Origin: Paenibacillus lupini
GTDB taxonomy: Bacteria > Bacillota > Bacilli > Paenibacillales > Paenibacillaceae
NCBI RefSeq assembly: GCF_011761355.1
Contig: NZ_JAASRW010000002.1
Location: 558,001 to 622,000 of the forward strand
Reading direction: 5' to 3'
Length of the DNA stretch: 64,000 nt
Notes under the pieces: generated by a model
Told to the model about the DNA's origin: nothing
Seen by the model: only the letters and a program-made list of their open reading frames with translations
Databases searched by the model: none
Part shown: positions 25,815 to 34,374 of the stretch, in pieces
Numbering within the stretch: the first letter of the stretch is position 1
Layout of the letters: every line of letters begins with the position of its first letter
Program-made: the position numbers and the translations under genes

Positions 25815-26912
25815 ATGGTCAAAGCCAGGTCCGCCCCGGATGTATGGATGATCGTTTCTATTGCGCTTATCCTGACAATTGGATTAGTAATGGTATACAG
25901 CGCGAGCGCTGTGCTCGCTTTCCATGAATTTGGCGATAAATTCTATTATGTGAAGCGCCAATTTATATTTGCCGTTCTTGGCGTTGGTGCTTTACTATTT
26001 ACGATGAACGCGAACTATCTGATATGGAAAAACTGGGCGAAAGTTGCACTACTGATCTGCTTCGTCCTGCTTATTATCGTACTTATTCCTGGAATTGGCG
26101 TTGTTCGCGGCGGAGCTCGAAGCTGGCTAGGCATCAGTTCGTTTGGTATTCAGCCTTCTGAATTTATGAAACTGGCTATGATTCTGTTTCTTTCTAAATG
26201 GCTGTCAGAGAAACAGCAGACAATTACGCTCTTTACGAAAGGTCTTCTGCCTCCGTTAGGGCTCGTTGGACTAGCCTTTGGACTTATCATGCTACAGCCG
26301 GATCTTGGATCCGGTGCGGTTATGGTCGGAGCCTCTCTTATCCTTATATTTGCTGCCGGTGCGAGAATCAGTCATTTGTCTTTACTCGCTTCCAGCGGGT
26401 TAGTGGGACTTATAGGACTGGTTATAGCCGAACCTTATAGGATGAAGCGTATTACAGGCTTCCTGGATCCATGGGCGGATCCGCTCGGTACAGGCTATCA
26501 GATCATTCAGTCCCTTTACGCGATTGGACCAGGCGGCCTTGTAGGGCTTGGATTAGGGATGAGCCGTCAGAAATTCAGCTATCTGCCTGAACCGCAGACG
26601 GACTTCATCTTCTCCATTGTCTCGGAGGAGCTTGGCTTTATCGGAGGGGCAGCACTTATTCTCTTATTTATGATATTAGTCTGGCGGGGGATTCGGACTG
26701 CGATTTCTGCTCCGGATACATTCGGCAGCCTGCTCGCAGTAGGGATTACCGGCATTATAGGTGTGCAGGTTCTGATTAATATCGGAGTGGTTATTGGCGC
26801 GATGCCGGTAACGGGCATAACATTGCCGCTCATCAGTTATGGAGGCTCCTCGCTCACCTTATTGCTTACAGCACTTGGCATTTTGCTCAATATATCCCGT
26901 TATTCGAGATAA
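25815..26912 (+). CDS. spoVE: SEDS-family glycosyltransferase SpoVE/FtsW
   Basis: 365 residues (B. subtilis SpoVE 366) with about ten membrane helices. SEDS proteins polymerise glycan strands from lipid II with a partner class B PBP; here the partner is probably SpoVD. Visible family marks: VMVYSASA near the start, GARSWLGI, LQPDLGSG and the C-terminal ISYGGSS. ATG 25815 is chosen because GAGGTG lies eight bases upstream. Position after murD is that of spoVE in B. subtilis. A vegetative FtsW could equally sit here, so the sporulation role is inferred from synteny and length. Confidence 0.85.
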   Translation: MVKARSAPDVWMIVSIALILTIGLVMVYSASAVLAFHEFGDKFYYVKRQFIFAVLGVGALLFTMNANYLIWKNWAKVALLICFVLLIIVLIPGIGVVRGGARSWLGISSFGIQPSEFMKLAMILFLSKWLSEKQQTITLFTKGLLPPLGLVGLAFGLIMLQPDLGSGAVMVGASLILIFAAGARISHLSLLASSGLVGLIGLVIAEPYRMKRITGFLDPWADPLGTGYQIIQSLYAIGPGGLVGLGLGMSRQKFSYLPEPQTDFIFSIVSEELGFIGGAALILLFMILVWRGIRTAISAPDTFGSLLAVGITGIIGVQVLINIGVVIGAMPVTGITLPLISYGGSSLTLLLTALGILLNISRYSR

Positions 26913-26931
26913 AGGGATGAAATATTGGTGT

Positions 26932-26990
26932 AAATGGCCGGCATGACGCTGCCTTTCGAGGCGGCGTATGACGTCCATTTTTGTGTTTTG
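26932..26990 (+). terminator. Probable terminator after spoVE, where murG is normally found
   Basis: AAATGG (26932-26937) with GACGCTGCC pairs with GGCGGCGT and CCATTT (26975-26980), followed by TTGTGTTTT. It separates spoVE from murB. Confidence 0.6.
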
Positions 26991-27059
26991 AGGGTAGAAT
27001 AGGCGATTGTCACATTCGGAATGGAGAGGGCATAAGATACTCTATAAATCGTGACCGTC

Positions 27060-27123
27060 GCCCGGTTCGGGCCGTAAGTTACAAACGCCGCGAGCAGTTA
27101 AGTCAGCACTGAACTCGCAGCGG
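27060..27123 (+). other. Structured leader upstream of murB
   Basis: A small GCCCG/CGGGC hairpin (27060-27072) is followed by a larger one, CCGCGAG with AGTT pairing AACT and CGC/GCGG (27088-27123). No known riboswitch class was recognised. The murB Shine-Dalgarno AAAGGAGG follows about 30 bases downstream. Confidence 0.45.
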
Positions 27124-27168
27124 ATCTGCCTAACTCTCTCAACAAGAAGCTAAAGGAGGCTTGACAAC

Positions 27169-28074
27169 ATGGAAAATTATATTGCGGAATTGGAACAAGC
27201 AGGTCTAGGCCAGATATTATTTAATGAGCCGCTTGCAAAACATACAACTTGGAAAATCGGCGGACCTGCAGATGTTCTGTTTATCCCACACGGCAAAGAT
27301 CAGCTCGTGTCGGCCATCCGCCTTCTTCATAAGCATGGTGTACCGTGGACGAATTTAGGCCGCGGCTCCAATATGCTGGTGAGTGATAAAGGAATCCGCG
27401 GTGTTGTGATTAAGACCCGTGACGGACTGGATTATGTGCGTTTTGAAGGAACGCTCGTGCATGCTGGCGCATCATTCTCGTTTGTGAAATTATCGAGAAT
27501 GTCGGGCAGGGAAGGTCTGACTGGACTGGAATTCGCGGGGGGAATTCCAGGGAATGTCGGCGGAGCTGTCTACATGAACGCAGGCGCACATGGATCGGAT
27601 GTGTCACGTATTTTTAGATCAGCTGAGATTGTGCTGGAGACAGGTGAATTGGTTCGATTCGACCGAGAGGCAATGCAATTCTCTTACCGCCACTCTATCC
27701 TTCATGAAGTAAGAGGCGTTGTCATTGAAGCAACGTTTGAGCTTGCGGAAGGCGACCGTAGTGAAATTCTGGCAACACAGGCGTCCTATCAGGAACGGCG
27801 GTTACGTACGCAACCGTTGCAGCTTGCATGCGCAGGAAGCGTGTTCCGCAATCCGCCGAATGATTTTGCTGCTAGGCTCATTCAAGAGGCCGGTTTAAAG
27901 GGAGTTCGATTCGGGGGAGCGGAAGTTTCCGAGCTCCATGCCAATTTCATAGTAAACACTGGGCAAGCGACAGCTGAAGATGTTCTCACCCTCATGACTC
28001 ACATTCAAGGTACAATAGCAGACCGTTACGGAGTTAAGCTAGTACCGGAAGTATTGGTGGTGGGTGAGCGGTAA
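27169..28074 (+). CDS. murB: UDP-N-acetylenolpyruvoylglucosamine reductase
   Basis: 301 residues; reduces UDP-GlcNAc-enolpyruvate to UDP-MurNAc with FAD and NADPH. The opening HTTWKIGGPADVL and LGRGSNMLV form the FAD-binding part. GIPGNVGGAVYMNAGAHG and CAGSVFRNP (with the proton-donating serine) are type IIb MurB signatures. ATG 27169 follows AAAGGAGG. It follows spoVE after a terminator and a structured leader instead of murG, and precedes murA by 15 bases. Confidence 0.96.
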   Translation: MENYIAELEQAGLGQILFNEPLAKHTTWKIGGPADVLFIPHGKDQLVSAIRLLHKHGVPWTNLGRGSNMLVSDKGIRGVVIKTRDGLDYVRFEGTLVHAGASFSFVKLSRMSGREGLTGLEFAGGIPGNVGGAVYMNAGAHGSDVSRIFRSAEIVLETGELVRFDREAMQFSYRHSILHEVRGVVIEATFELAEGDRSEILATQASYQERRLRTQPLQLACAGSVFRNPPNDFAARLIQEAGLKGVRFGGAEVSELHANFIVNTGQATAEDVLTLMTHIQGTIADRYGVKLVPEVLVVGER

Positions 28075-28089
28075 TTCGGAGGTGATACA

Positions 28090-29358
28090 TTGGACAAATT
28101 GGTGATTGAAGGCGGGAAACCTCTCTCAGGATCCATTGTTATCCAAGGAGCGAAAAATGCCGCTTTGCCGATATTGGCAGCCTGTATGTTGGCGGAAGGC
28201 ACTTCTACAATTAAACATGTGCCTAGACTGCTGGATATCGATGTGATGCTTAACATTTTGCGCGAATTAGGATGCCGCGCTGAGCACGTGGGAGATACGG
28301 TTGTTCTGAATACAGAAACCGCACATACTTCCCATGTACCGGAATCGTTAATGGGACAGATGCGCTCGTCTATCTTTTTGATGGGGCCATTATTAGCTAG
28401 ATTTGGAGAGACGCAGGTTTATCAGCCTGGTGGCTGCGCAATCGGCGAGAGAAAGATCGATCTTCATTTGGAAGGACTTCAAGCACTTGGCGCTGAGATT
28501 GAGGAAATTGGCAACCGGATTATTTGCCGGGCAGAAAAACTGCATGGCGCTGATATCCATTTAGCTTTTCCAAGCGTTGGTGCTACGGAGAACATTATGA
28601 TGGCAGCCGTGCTTGCCGAAGGGCGCACGACAATAAGTAATGCGGCGCGGGAGCCGGAAATTCAAGATTTACAAAGGTTTCTGAACGAGATGGGCGCTAA
28701 AATCATGGGTGCCGGAACGGATACGATCACAATTGAAGGGGTACAGTCGCTTACACCTTGCACATACACAGTAATTCCGGATCGCATCGTTACTGGTACT
28801 ATCATGGTTGCTGCTGCTGCAACACGCGGGCAGGTTACCTTATTGAATACGAATCCCGCACATTTATCTTCGCTCATTCACGTGCTCCGCAGAGCAGGTG
28901 TTCAAATTGTAGTTGACGGTGATATAATCAAAGTGGGCTGTCCTGGGCGGCCAAGAGCAGTAGAAAGAGTCGTTACGGCTCCTTATCCTGCCTTCCCGAC
29001 CGATCTTCAGTCGCAGGTGATGGTGCTGCTTGCGCTGGCAGATGGAGTGAGCATTTTGAAGGAAACGATCTTCGAGGGTCGCCTCAAGCATGTAGATGAA
29101 TTGTCACGCATGGGTGCCGATATCAGGGTTGACATGAACTCGGCATTTATTAGAGGAGTGCCGCGTCTATACGGTGCAACGGTAGAAGCAACCGACCTTC
29201 GGGCGGGAGCAGCGCTTGTTATCGCCGGATTGGCAGCACAAGGCAAAACGATCGTCGAACAAATCCATCATATTGACCGCGGCTATGATTGCATTGAAAC
29301 GATGTTAAGCAGAATCGGCGCGCGCATTTCGCGTTACTCTCCTGTTCCGAAGAGTTAA
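28090..29358 (+). CDS. murA: UDP-N-acetylglucosamine 1-carboxyvinyltransferase
   Basis: 422 residues. It transfers enolpyruvate from PEP to UDP-GlcNAc, the first committed step of peptidoglycan synthesis. The active-site cysteine is C116 in QPGGCAIGERKID, so the enzyme should be fosfomycin-sensitive. The EPSP synthase-like fold shows the repeated GAKNAALP, PAFPTDLQSQ and DLRAGAAL segments. It starts at TTG 28090 with GGAGGTGA in front, 15 bases after murB. Because murA often occurs as two paralogues in Bacillota, a second copy may exist outside the window. Confidence 0.95.
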   Translation: MDKLVIEGGKPLSGSIVIQGAKNAALPILAACMLAEGTSTIKHVPRLLDIDVMLNILRELGCRAEHVGDTVVLNTETAHTSHVPESLMGQMRSSIFLMGPLLARFGETQVYQPGGCAIGERKIDLHLEGLQALGAEIEEIGNRIICRAEKLHGADIHLAFPSVGATENIMMAAVLAEGRTTISNAAREPEIQDLQRFLNEMGAKIMGAGTDTITIEGVQSLTPCTYTVIPDRIVTGTIMVAAAATRGQVTLLNTNPAHLSSLIHVLRRAGVQIVVDGDIIKVGCPGRPRAVERVVTAPYPAFPTDLQSQVMVLLALADGVSILKETIFEGRLKHVDELSRMGADIRVDMNSAFIRGVPRLYGATVEATDLRAGAALVIAGLAAQGKTIVEQIHHIDRGYDCIETMLSRIGARISRYSPVPKS

Positions 29359-29394
29359 TCGACGGATGACCGAATCGCAGCTGGATAGAAACGA

Positions 29395-29430
29395 CCGGCC
29401 CTGCCAAGAAGGAGGACCGGATGTTTTTTT
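29395..29430 (+). terminator. Weak terminator-like hairpin between murA and divIB
   Basis: CCGGCCCT (29395-29402) pairs with AGGACCGG (29413-29420), followed by an eight-T run. It may only partly terminate, since divIB needs expression. Confidence 0.45.
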
Positions 29431-29448
29431 AGAAGGAAGGGACAAGTT

Positions 29449-30216
29449 ATGAGCGAGCTCATGCCTGTATTGAAAGAGCCGGAGAAGAAGAGAAAGGGCA
29501 GCCGTAAACTGCTGGCCGTTCTTTTCCTACTGTTTGCGATTCTCTTATCTGTATTATTTTTCAACTCATCAATCAGCAAGATTACGACGATAACAATAGA
29601 GGGCGCACAATATACCTCGAAGACGGACATACAATCAGCAGCCGGCATAAATGCTGGTGACGCCTATTTCGGTGTTTCAGAGAGCAAAGTCGTGAATCAG
29701 ATCAAGAAATTGAAGCCGATTCAGGAAGCAAGTGTTACGAAGTCTTTCCCTGGCGATGTAAAAATTACGGTCAAAGAATTCCCAATTGTGGCATTTGAAT
29801 TGTCTACGAGCGGCGAAATGTCCGCCATTATGTCGAACGGAACCAATGTTTCGGCATTAAGCGACGAATTTCTTATGGACAAGCCGGTGCTCTCTGGTTG
29901 GAAGGTAGACGATCCCAATCGGGGGGAGCTGACGAAGCAGCTCGGCCAAATCTCGGCGAAGCAGCTTTCTGATTTATCAGAGATTATTCCGGACCCATCC
30001 AAGGCGTATCCAGACCGAATCAAGATTTACACTCGAACCAAATTTGAAGTGATCACTGCTGTTTCTTTGCTGGCAGATAAGATCGATGCATTGAATGCGG
30101 TTATCGAGACGCAGGAGCCTGGGAAAATTACGATGCTGCTCGCAGACACCTATGTTCCTTTTAATAGTAGTGACTCAGAAAATATGGAATCTGATCAAAA
30201 AGAGACTACTCAATAG
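29449..30216 (+). CDS. divIB: Cell division protein DivIB/FtsQ
   Basis: 255 residues. A basic cytoplasmic N-terminus is followed by one membrane helix (about 23-42) and a POTRA domain (about 45-115, starting ITTITIEGAQYTSKTDIQ). The beta domain after it contains a KITVKEFPIVAFE segment typical of DivIB. DivIB forms a complex with FtsL and DivIC. ATG 29449 follows AAGGAAGGG. In B. subtilis ylxW, ylxX and sbp lie between divIB and ftsA; here nothing does. Confidence 0.92.
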   Translation: MSELMPVLKEPEKKRKGSRKLLAVLFLLFAILLSVLFFNSSISKITTITIEGAQYTSKTDIQSAAGINAGDAYFGVSESKVVNQIKKLKPIQEASVTKSFPGDVKITVKEFPIVAFELSTSGEMSAIMSNGTNVSALSDEFLMDKPVLSGWKVDDPNRGELTKQLGQISAKQLSDLSEIIPDPSKAYPDRIKIYTRTKFEVITAVSLLADKIDALNAVIETQEPGKITMLLADTYVPFNSSDSENMESDQKETTQ

Positions 30217-30430
30217 ATAGAAAGAATGGTAGAATTTTATACACAGATTTAATATATTTTCAAGCGAGAATCCAGCATTCATAACATAAGGCTTAATACG
30301 TAACATGAGGGAAATGAAAATTTTGTTGAAAAAAGAGGGAATATATCAAAGGTGTTGAATAAGTAGAAGGACGAATGTTTATAACCCTATTCTTGTCTTT
30401 ATTATTCGTTGAAACGGGAGGTGCCGCGGG

Positions 30431-31678
30431 TTGAGCAGTAACGACATCATCGTCAGTTTGGACATCGGTACATCCAAAGTTCGTGCTATTATTGGGGAAG
30501 TGAGTAACGGAACCATTAATATTATTGGAGTTGGATCTGCCGACTCGGAGGGTATTCGCAAGGGAGCTATTGTAGATATTGACCAGACCGTGCAGTCGAT
30601 TCGCAGCGCAGTGGAGCATGCGGAAAGAATGGTTGGCATTCAAATATCAGACGTCTATGTTGGGATTCAAGGGAATCACATTGCACTACAGACGAATCGT
30701 GGCGTTGTTGCAGTATCCAATGAGGATCGTGAAATAGGCGAGGAAGATATTGAAAGAGTTATTCAAGCGGCCAAAGTGGTCGCACTTCCTCCAGAACGTG
30801 AAATTATTAATCTTGTACCAAAGCAATTTTTAGTTGATGGCTTGGAAGGCATCTCTGACCCACGAGGGATGATTGGCGTACGGCTCGAAGTTGAGGCGAC
30901 AATTGTAACGGGGACAAAGACGGCTATACATAATTTAATGCGCTGCGTAGAGAAAGCCGGTCTTCGGATATCAGGTGTTATTCTGATGTCACTTGCTTCA
31001 GGCGTTATGTCGCTTACAAAAGACGAGAAAACGATGGGAACCGTGCTTACCGATATCGGAGCTGGCTCTACGACGATAACCGTCTACGAGCAAGGCAGCC
31101 TTGCTGCTATTTCAACTCTGCCTATCGGCGGTGAATATGTAACTAATGATATTGCTTACGGTCTCCGGACACAGTCGGAACAAGCAGAGAAGATTAAATT
31201 AAAGTACGGTTGTGCTTTTGTTAATGATGCAGCTGATGATGTGAAGTTTAAAGTAACTCGCATGGGAAGCAATGTAGAGAAGGAATTCTCTCAGGTCGAT
31301 CTGGCCAGCATTATTGAGCCGCGTATGCAGGAAATTTTCCAGCTTGTTCGTCAAGAAGTACGCAGACTTGGTTACGGTGATAAAGTGAATGGATACGTAT
31401 TAACCGGAGGTTCAGTTACAATGCCGGGTACACTGGCTCTTGCACAAGTGGAGCTGGAATCATCCGTTCGTGTCGCTTCGCCGGATTATATCGGTGTGAG
31501 AGATCCTGCGTATAGCAGCGGAGTAGGAATGATCCAATACGTGTCGAAATATATGGGAGTACGTGGAGCATCAACAAGTACAGGGAAGAAAACGGCAAGC
31601 CGCAAGTCGGGTACCACCGCTTCATCCAAACCCGGTATGTTCGAACGGTTGAAAAATATGTTTAGCGAATTTATTTGA
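30431..31678 (+). CDS. ftsA: Cell division protein FtsA
   Basis: 415 residues of actin fold. FtsA tethers FtsZ filaments to the membrane. The first strand and phosphate loop [16 protein letters not shown] lie near residues 6-21; [13 protein letters not shown] forms the second phosphate loop; [14 protein letters not shown] is the adenosine motif. The C-terminus ends in an amphipathic membrane-targeting helix ([13 protein letters not shown]) after a Ser/Thr/Lys-rich linker. TTG 30431 follows GGGAGG. A 214-base AT-rich gap upstream probably holds the ftsAZ promoters, but I could not assign one. Its stop lies in the leader of ftsZ. Confidence 0.95.
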   Translation: MSSNDIIVSLDIGTSKVRAIIGEVSNGTINIIGVGSADSEGIRKGAIVDIDQTVQSIRSAVEHAERMVGIQISDVYVGIQGNHIALQTNRGVVAVSNEDREIGEEDIERVIQAAKVVALPPEREIINLVPKQFLVDGLEGISDPRGMIGVRLEVEATIVTGTKTAIHNLMRCVEKAGLRISGVILMSLASGVMSLTKDEKTMGTVLTDIGAGSTTITVYEQGSLAAISTLPIGGEYVTNDIAYGLRTQSEQAEKIKLKYGCAFVNDAADDVKFKVTRMGSNVEKEFSQVDLASIIEPRMQEIFQLVRQEVRRLGYGDKVNGYVLTGGSVTMPGTLALAQVELESSVRVASPDYIGVRDPAYSSGVGMIQYVSKYMGVRGASTSTGKKTASRKSGTTASSKPGMFERLKNMFSEFI

Positions 31679-31695
31679 TCGGGGGAAAATGTAAG

Positions 31696-32829
31696 ATGTT
31701 GGAATTCGATTTGGATCTAGAGCAACTGGCTCAAATAAAAGTAATTGGTGTTGGTGGCGGCGGCAGCAACGCGGTTAACCGAATGATCGACAACGGCGTT
31801 AAAGGCGTCGATTTTATTACTGTAAATACGGATGCACAAGCTTTGCATCTGGCAAAGTCCGAGCATAAGCTGCAAATCGGCGATAAGCTGACTCGTGGAC
31901 TTGGCGCTGGAGCGAATCCGGAGGTAGGCAAGAAAGCCGCTGAAGAGTCGAGAGAGCTTGTCATCAATCAATTGAAAGGCTCGGACATGGTATTCGTTAC
32001 AGCCGGCATGGGCGGCGGTACGGGTACTGGCGCAGCACCAGTTATTGCTGAAATCGCTCGTGAGTGCGGCGCATTGACAGTTGGTGTAGTTACTCGTCCA
32101 TTCACCTTCGAAGGCCGTAAACGCGCCTCGCAAGCGGAGCTTGGCATCGAAGCGTTGAAGGAAAAAGTAGATACACTGATCGTTATTCCGAATGACCGTT
32201 TGCTCGAGATTGTTGATAAGAAGACGCCAATGCTGGAAGCATTCCGTGAGGCGGACAACGTGCTACGTCAAGCTGTACAAGGTATTTCCGATTTGATCCA
32301 AGTTCCTGGTCTGATCAATCTTGACTTCGCGGACGTGAAGACGATTATGACGGAGCGTGGCTCGGCGCTGATGGGCATCGGTATCGCAACAGGCGAGAAC
32401 CGTGCTGCTGAAGCAGCAAAGAAAGCGATCATGAGCCCGCTGCTTGAGACGTCCATTGACGGAGCACGTGGCGTAATCATGAACATTACAGGCGGCAGTA
32501 ACCTGTCTCTGTATGAAGTCAACGAAGCAGCTGAGATCGTAATCTCCGCTTCTGATCCAGAAGTAAACATGATCTTTGGTGCAATCATTGATGAAGATTT
32601 GAAAGATGAGATCAAAGTAACGGTAATTGCAACGGGCTTCGAATATAAGCCATCCGCTGCAGCACGCCGTATGCCTCAGCCGCAAGCTGAGCCGGAAGCA
32701 CGCCCGACTTCGACATCAACTTCGTCGGCATCATCGCAAGCTTCGGCAGTTAAGCCATTTGGCGCATCACCTTCGAGCGACCAGCTCGAAATCCCAGCGT
32801 TCCTACGCAATCGTCGTACTGACCGCTAA
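31696..32829 (+). CDS. ftsZ: Cell division protein FtsZ
   Basis: 377 residues. The tubulin-like GTPase that forms the Z-ring. The N-terminal [14 protein letters not shown] and the tubulin signature GGGTGTG (106-112) bind [14 protein letters not shown] contains the T7 loop that activates GTP hydrolysis of the adjoining subunit. A Ser/Pro/Ala-rich linker ends in the conserved tail [11 protein letters not shown], the docking site for FtsA and SepF. ATG 31696 is preferred over TTG 31675, which overlaps ftsA. A strong terminator follows. Confidence 0.97.
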   Translation: MLEFDLDLEQLAQIKVIGVGGGGSNAVNRMIDNGVKGVDFITVNTDAQALHLAKSEHKLQIGDKLTRGLGAGANPEVGKKAAEESRELVINQLKGSDMVFVTAGMGGGTGTGAAPVIAEIARECGALTVGVVTRPFTFEGRKRASQAELGIEALKEKVDTLIVIPNDRLLEIVDKKTPMLEAFREADNVLRQAVQGISDLIQVPGLINLDFADVKTIMTERGSALMGIGIATGENRAAEAAKKAIMSPLLETSIDGARGVIMNITGGSNLSLYEVNEAAEIVISASDPEVNMIFGAIIDEDLKDEIKVTVIATGFEYKPSAAARRMPQPQAEPEARPTSTSTSSASSQASAVKPFGASPSSDQLEIPAFLRNRRTDR

Positions 32830-32844
32830 TCTCTTAATCTTTCG

Positions 32845-32874
32845 CCTGACCGGCTCGCCGGTCAGGTTTTTTTG
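32845..32874 (+). terminator. Intrinsic terminator of ftsZ (end of the dcw cluster)
   Basis: CCTGACCGG (32845-32853) pairs with CCGGTCAGG (32858-32866), followed by a T-run. Confidence 0.9.
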
Positions 32875-32887
32875 TTTACATAGCTCT

Positions 32888-33602
32888 GAAAGTCCGTCTG
32901 GTGATCAAAAGTGCCAAAACCAGGTTTACGTGGTCCTGAAGGCTGGAACCAGCCTTCAGGATGCTAACCTAGCCAACTATAGCCCGCAGTAAGTCCGAAA
33001 ACCGCCCTACAGGAGGTCAAACGTGCCCAAACCAAGGCTAGTGTATCGTGTAAGGCTGAAACCAGCCATTCAGGATGCTAACCGGCCAACTAGCCAGCTG
33101 TAAGTCCGGAAACCGCCATACAGAAGGTCAAACGTGCCCAAACCAAGGTTAGTGTATCGTGTAAGGCTGAACCCAGCCTTACACGATACAAAACTAGCAT
33201 ATAGCCCGCTGTAAGTTCGGAAACCGCCCTACAGGAGGTCAAACGTGCCCAAACCAAGGTTAGTGTGTCGTGTAAGGCTGAAACCAGCCATTCAAGATGC
33301 TAACCTAGCCAACTAGCCAGCTGTAAGTCCGGAAACCGCCATACAGAAGGTCAAACGTGCCCAAACCAGGGTTAGTGTATCGTGTAAGGCTGAACTCAGC
33401 CTTACACGATACACAACTAGCCATCTAGCCCGCTGTAAGTCCGAAAACCGCCTTACAGGAGGTCAAATGTGCCAAAAGCAAGGCTAGCGTGCTCCTGAAA
33501 GGCTGAAAGCAGCCTTTCAGGGTAAGAAACTAACCATCTAGCCCGCTGTAAATCCGAAAACCGCCCTATAGATGGTCAAACGTGCCGAAAGCAAGTTTAG
33601 CT
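32888..33602. repeat. Tandem array of about 6.5 units of 101-113 bp, each with a central hairpin
   Basis: Units begin at GTAAGTCC-like points: 32888 (degenerate, 101 bp), 32989, 33100, 33211, 33323, 33435 and 33548 (half unit, ends about 33602). Most carry a conserved block CCGCCCTACAGGAGGTCAAA and then GTGCCCAAACC. Units at 33100 and 33323 have a long near-perfect hairpin with arms GTATCGTGTAAGGCTG and CAGCCTTACACGATAC. Units at 32888 and 33435 have different arms (TCCTGAAGGCTGG-type, CCTGAAAGGCTG-type) that are again self-complementary. Units at 32989 and 33211 mix a left arm of one type with a right arm of the other. The array ends about 11 bases from the stop codon of the minus-strand nuclease gene. 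Confidence 0.93.
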
Positions 33603-33612
33603 CTGCCAATCA

Positions 33613-34266
33613 TTATTTATTTACAATAAAGCAACGAGCACGTTTAGTGCCTTCACCATGTTTGATTAGTCTATTGGATTTAATGAGATTATTAATCAGA
33701 GATTTTGTTCGATCTTTCCCAATTTGTAAGTGCTGACGAACATCTATCGGCCGTATCGGACGATCAAGCTGCAGCGCGTAACGAATAATCTCCTTCTCCA
33801 GAATATCATCCGCGCTCGAATCAGCATCCAGGGCACTCCCCAGTCTTGATCCAAAAAACTGCTGCAGTATTTGGATGCACATGCGAGGCTTATCCCTGAC
33901 ATCGTCGTAGGAGAAACGCAGAACATTCCATTCGTCGATCACTAGATGATTTTGCCTCACCAGATGATCAGAGAATTGCCATCTGCTTACCCCAGCAGCG
34001 TGAGTGTTAAATCCATCTATCTCGATAGCAAGCCGGAGAGGGGAGCGAATATAGGCAAAATCCAAATATCTTTTCCCATCACGAAAGTCCACTATCTCAA
34101 ATTCAGGATGAAGGTAGTCGAATTGTGAGAAGGCGGGGAACCATACTTTTTGCAGAAAAAGTTGTCCTTCGTGACTATGTCCTTCCAGTAGTCTTCTTTT
34201 ATTTTCTCCGACTCGCCTCTTAAGATGATCATGAAACCAGCTTTCATAAACCTCTTCATACGACAA
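33613..34266 (-). CDS. Vsr/DUF559-like endonuclease-domain protein with C-terminal winged helix
   Basis: 217 residues. Residues about 60-135 have the layout of a PD-(D/E)XK nuclease of the DUF559/Vsr type: RYLDFAYIRSPLRLAIEIDG supplies a D...E-x-D core, and HLVRQNHLVIDEWNVLRFSY matches the R..D-L...W-VLRF-Y block shared by Vsr and DUF559 proteins. Residues about 150-217 look like a winged helix (RPIDVRQHLQIGKDRTKSLI). The only possible start is TTG 34266; GAGGAG lies about 12 bases before it, slightly far. It interrupts the otherwise conserved ftsZ-spoIIGA junction, so it is probably accessory. The tandem hairpin array lies directly behind it. No cognate methylase is nearby, so it is not an ordinary restriction system. 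Confidence 0.75.
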   Translation of the reverse strand: MSYEEVYESWFHDHLKRRVGENKRRLLEGHSHEGQLFLQKVWFPAFSQFDYLHPEFEIVDFRDGKRYLDFAYIRSPLRLAIEIDGFNTHAAGVSRWQFSDHLVRQNHLVIDEWNVLRFSYDDVRDKPRMCIQILQQFFGSRLGSALDADSSADDILEKEIIRYALQLDRPIRPIDVRQHLQIGKDRTKSLINNLIKSNRLIKHGEGTKRARCFIVNK

Positions 34267-34294
34267 ATCTAGTCACGCTCCTCGCAATTAGATA

Positions 34295-34341
34295 CAAAAA
34301 AGCCACGCCTCCAGGAACAAAATAGTTCCTAAAAACGTGGC
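34295..34341 (-). terminator. Terminator-like hairpin inside the leader of the nuclease gene
   Basis: On the minus strand GCCACG (34341-34336) pairs with CGTGGC (34307-34302), with an inner AGGAAC/GTTCCT stem, followed by TTTTTTGT. It lies between the candidate promoter (34375-34403) and the TTG start, so it could act as an attenuator. Confidence 0.65.
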
Positions 34342-34374
34342 GTGTGCCTCACGACCATGCGATTCATATGGATA

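Noticed and set aside
32627..32992. 121-residue frame across the end of ftsZ
   Set aside because: Out-of-frame shadow of ftsZ extended by chance through the terminator and into the first repeat; low-complexity Arg/His/Ser composition.
32888..33602. CRISPR array
   Set aside because: Repeats are directly adjacent with no unique spacers, units exceed 100 bp, and no cas genes are present.
32888..34266. Type III toxin-antitoxin (RNA repeats plus ToxN-like nuclease)
   Set aside because: In type III systems short RNA repeats precede the toxin on the same strand with a terminator between. Here the 111-113 bp units lie 3' of the gene, and the protein resembles Vsr/DUF559 DNA nucleases rather than ToxN.
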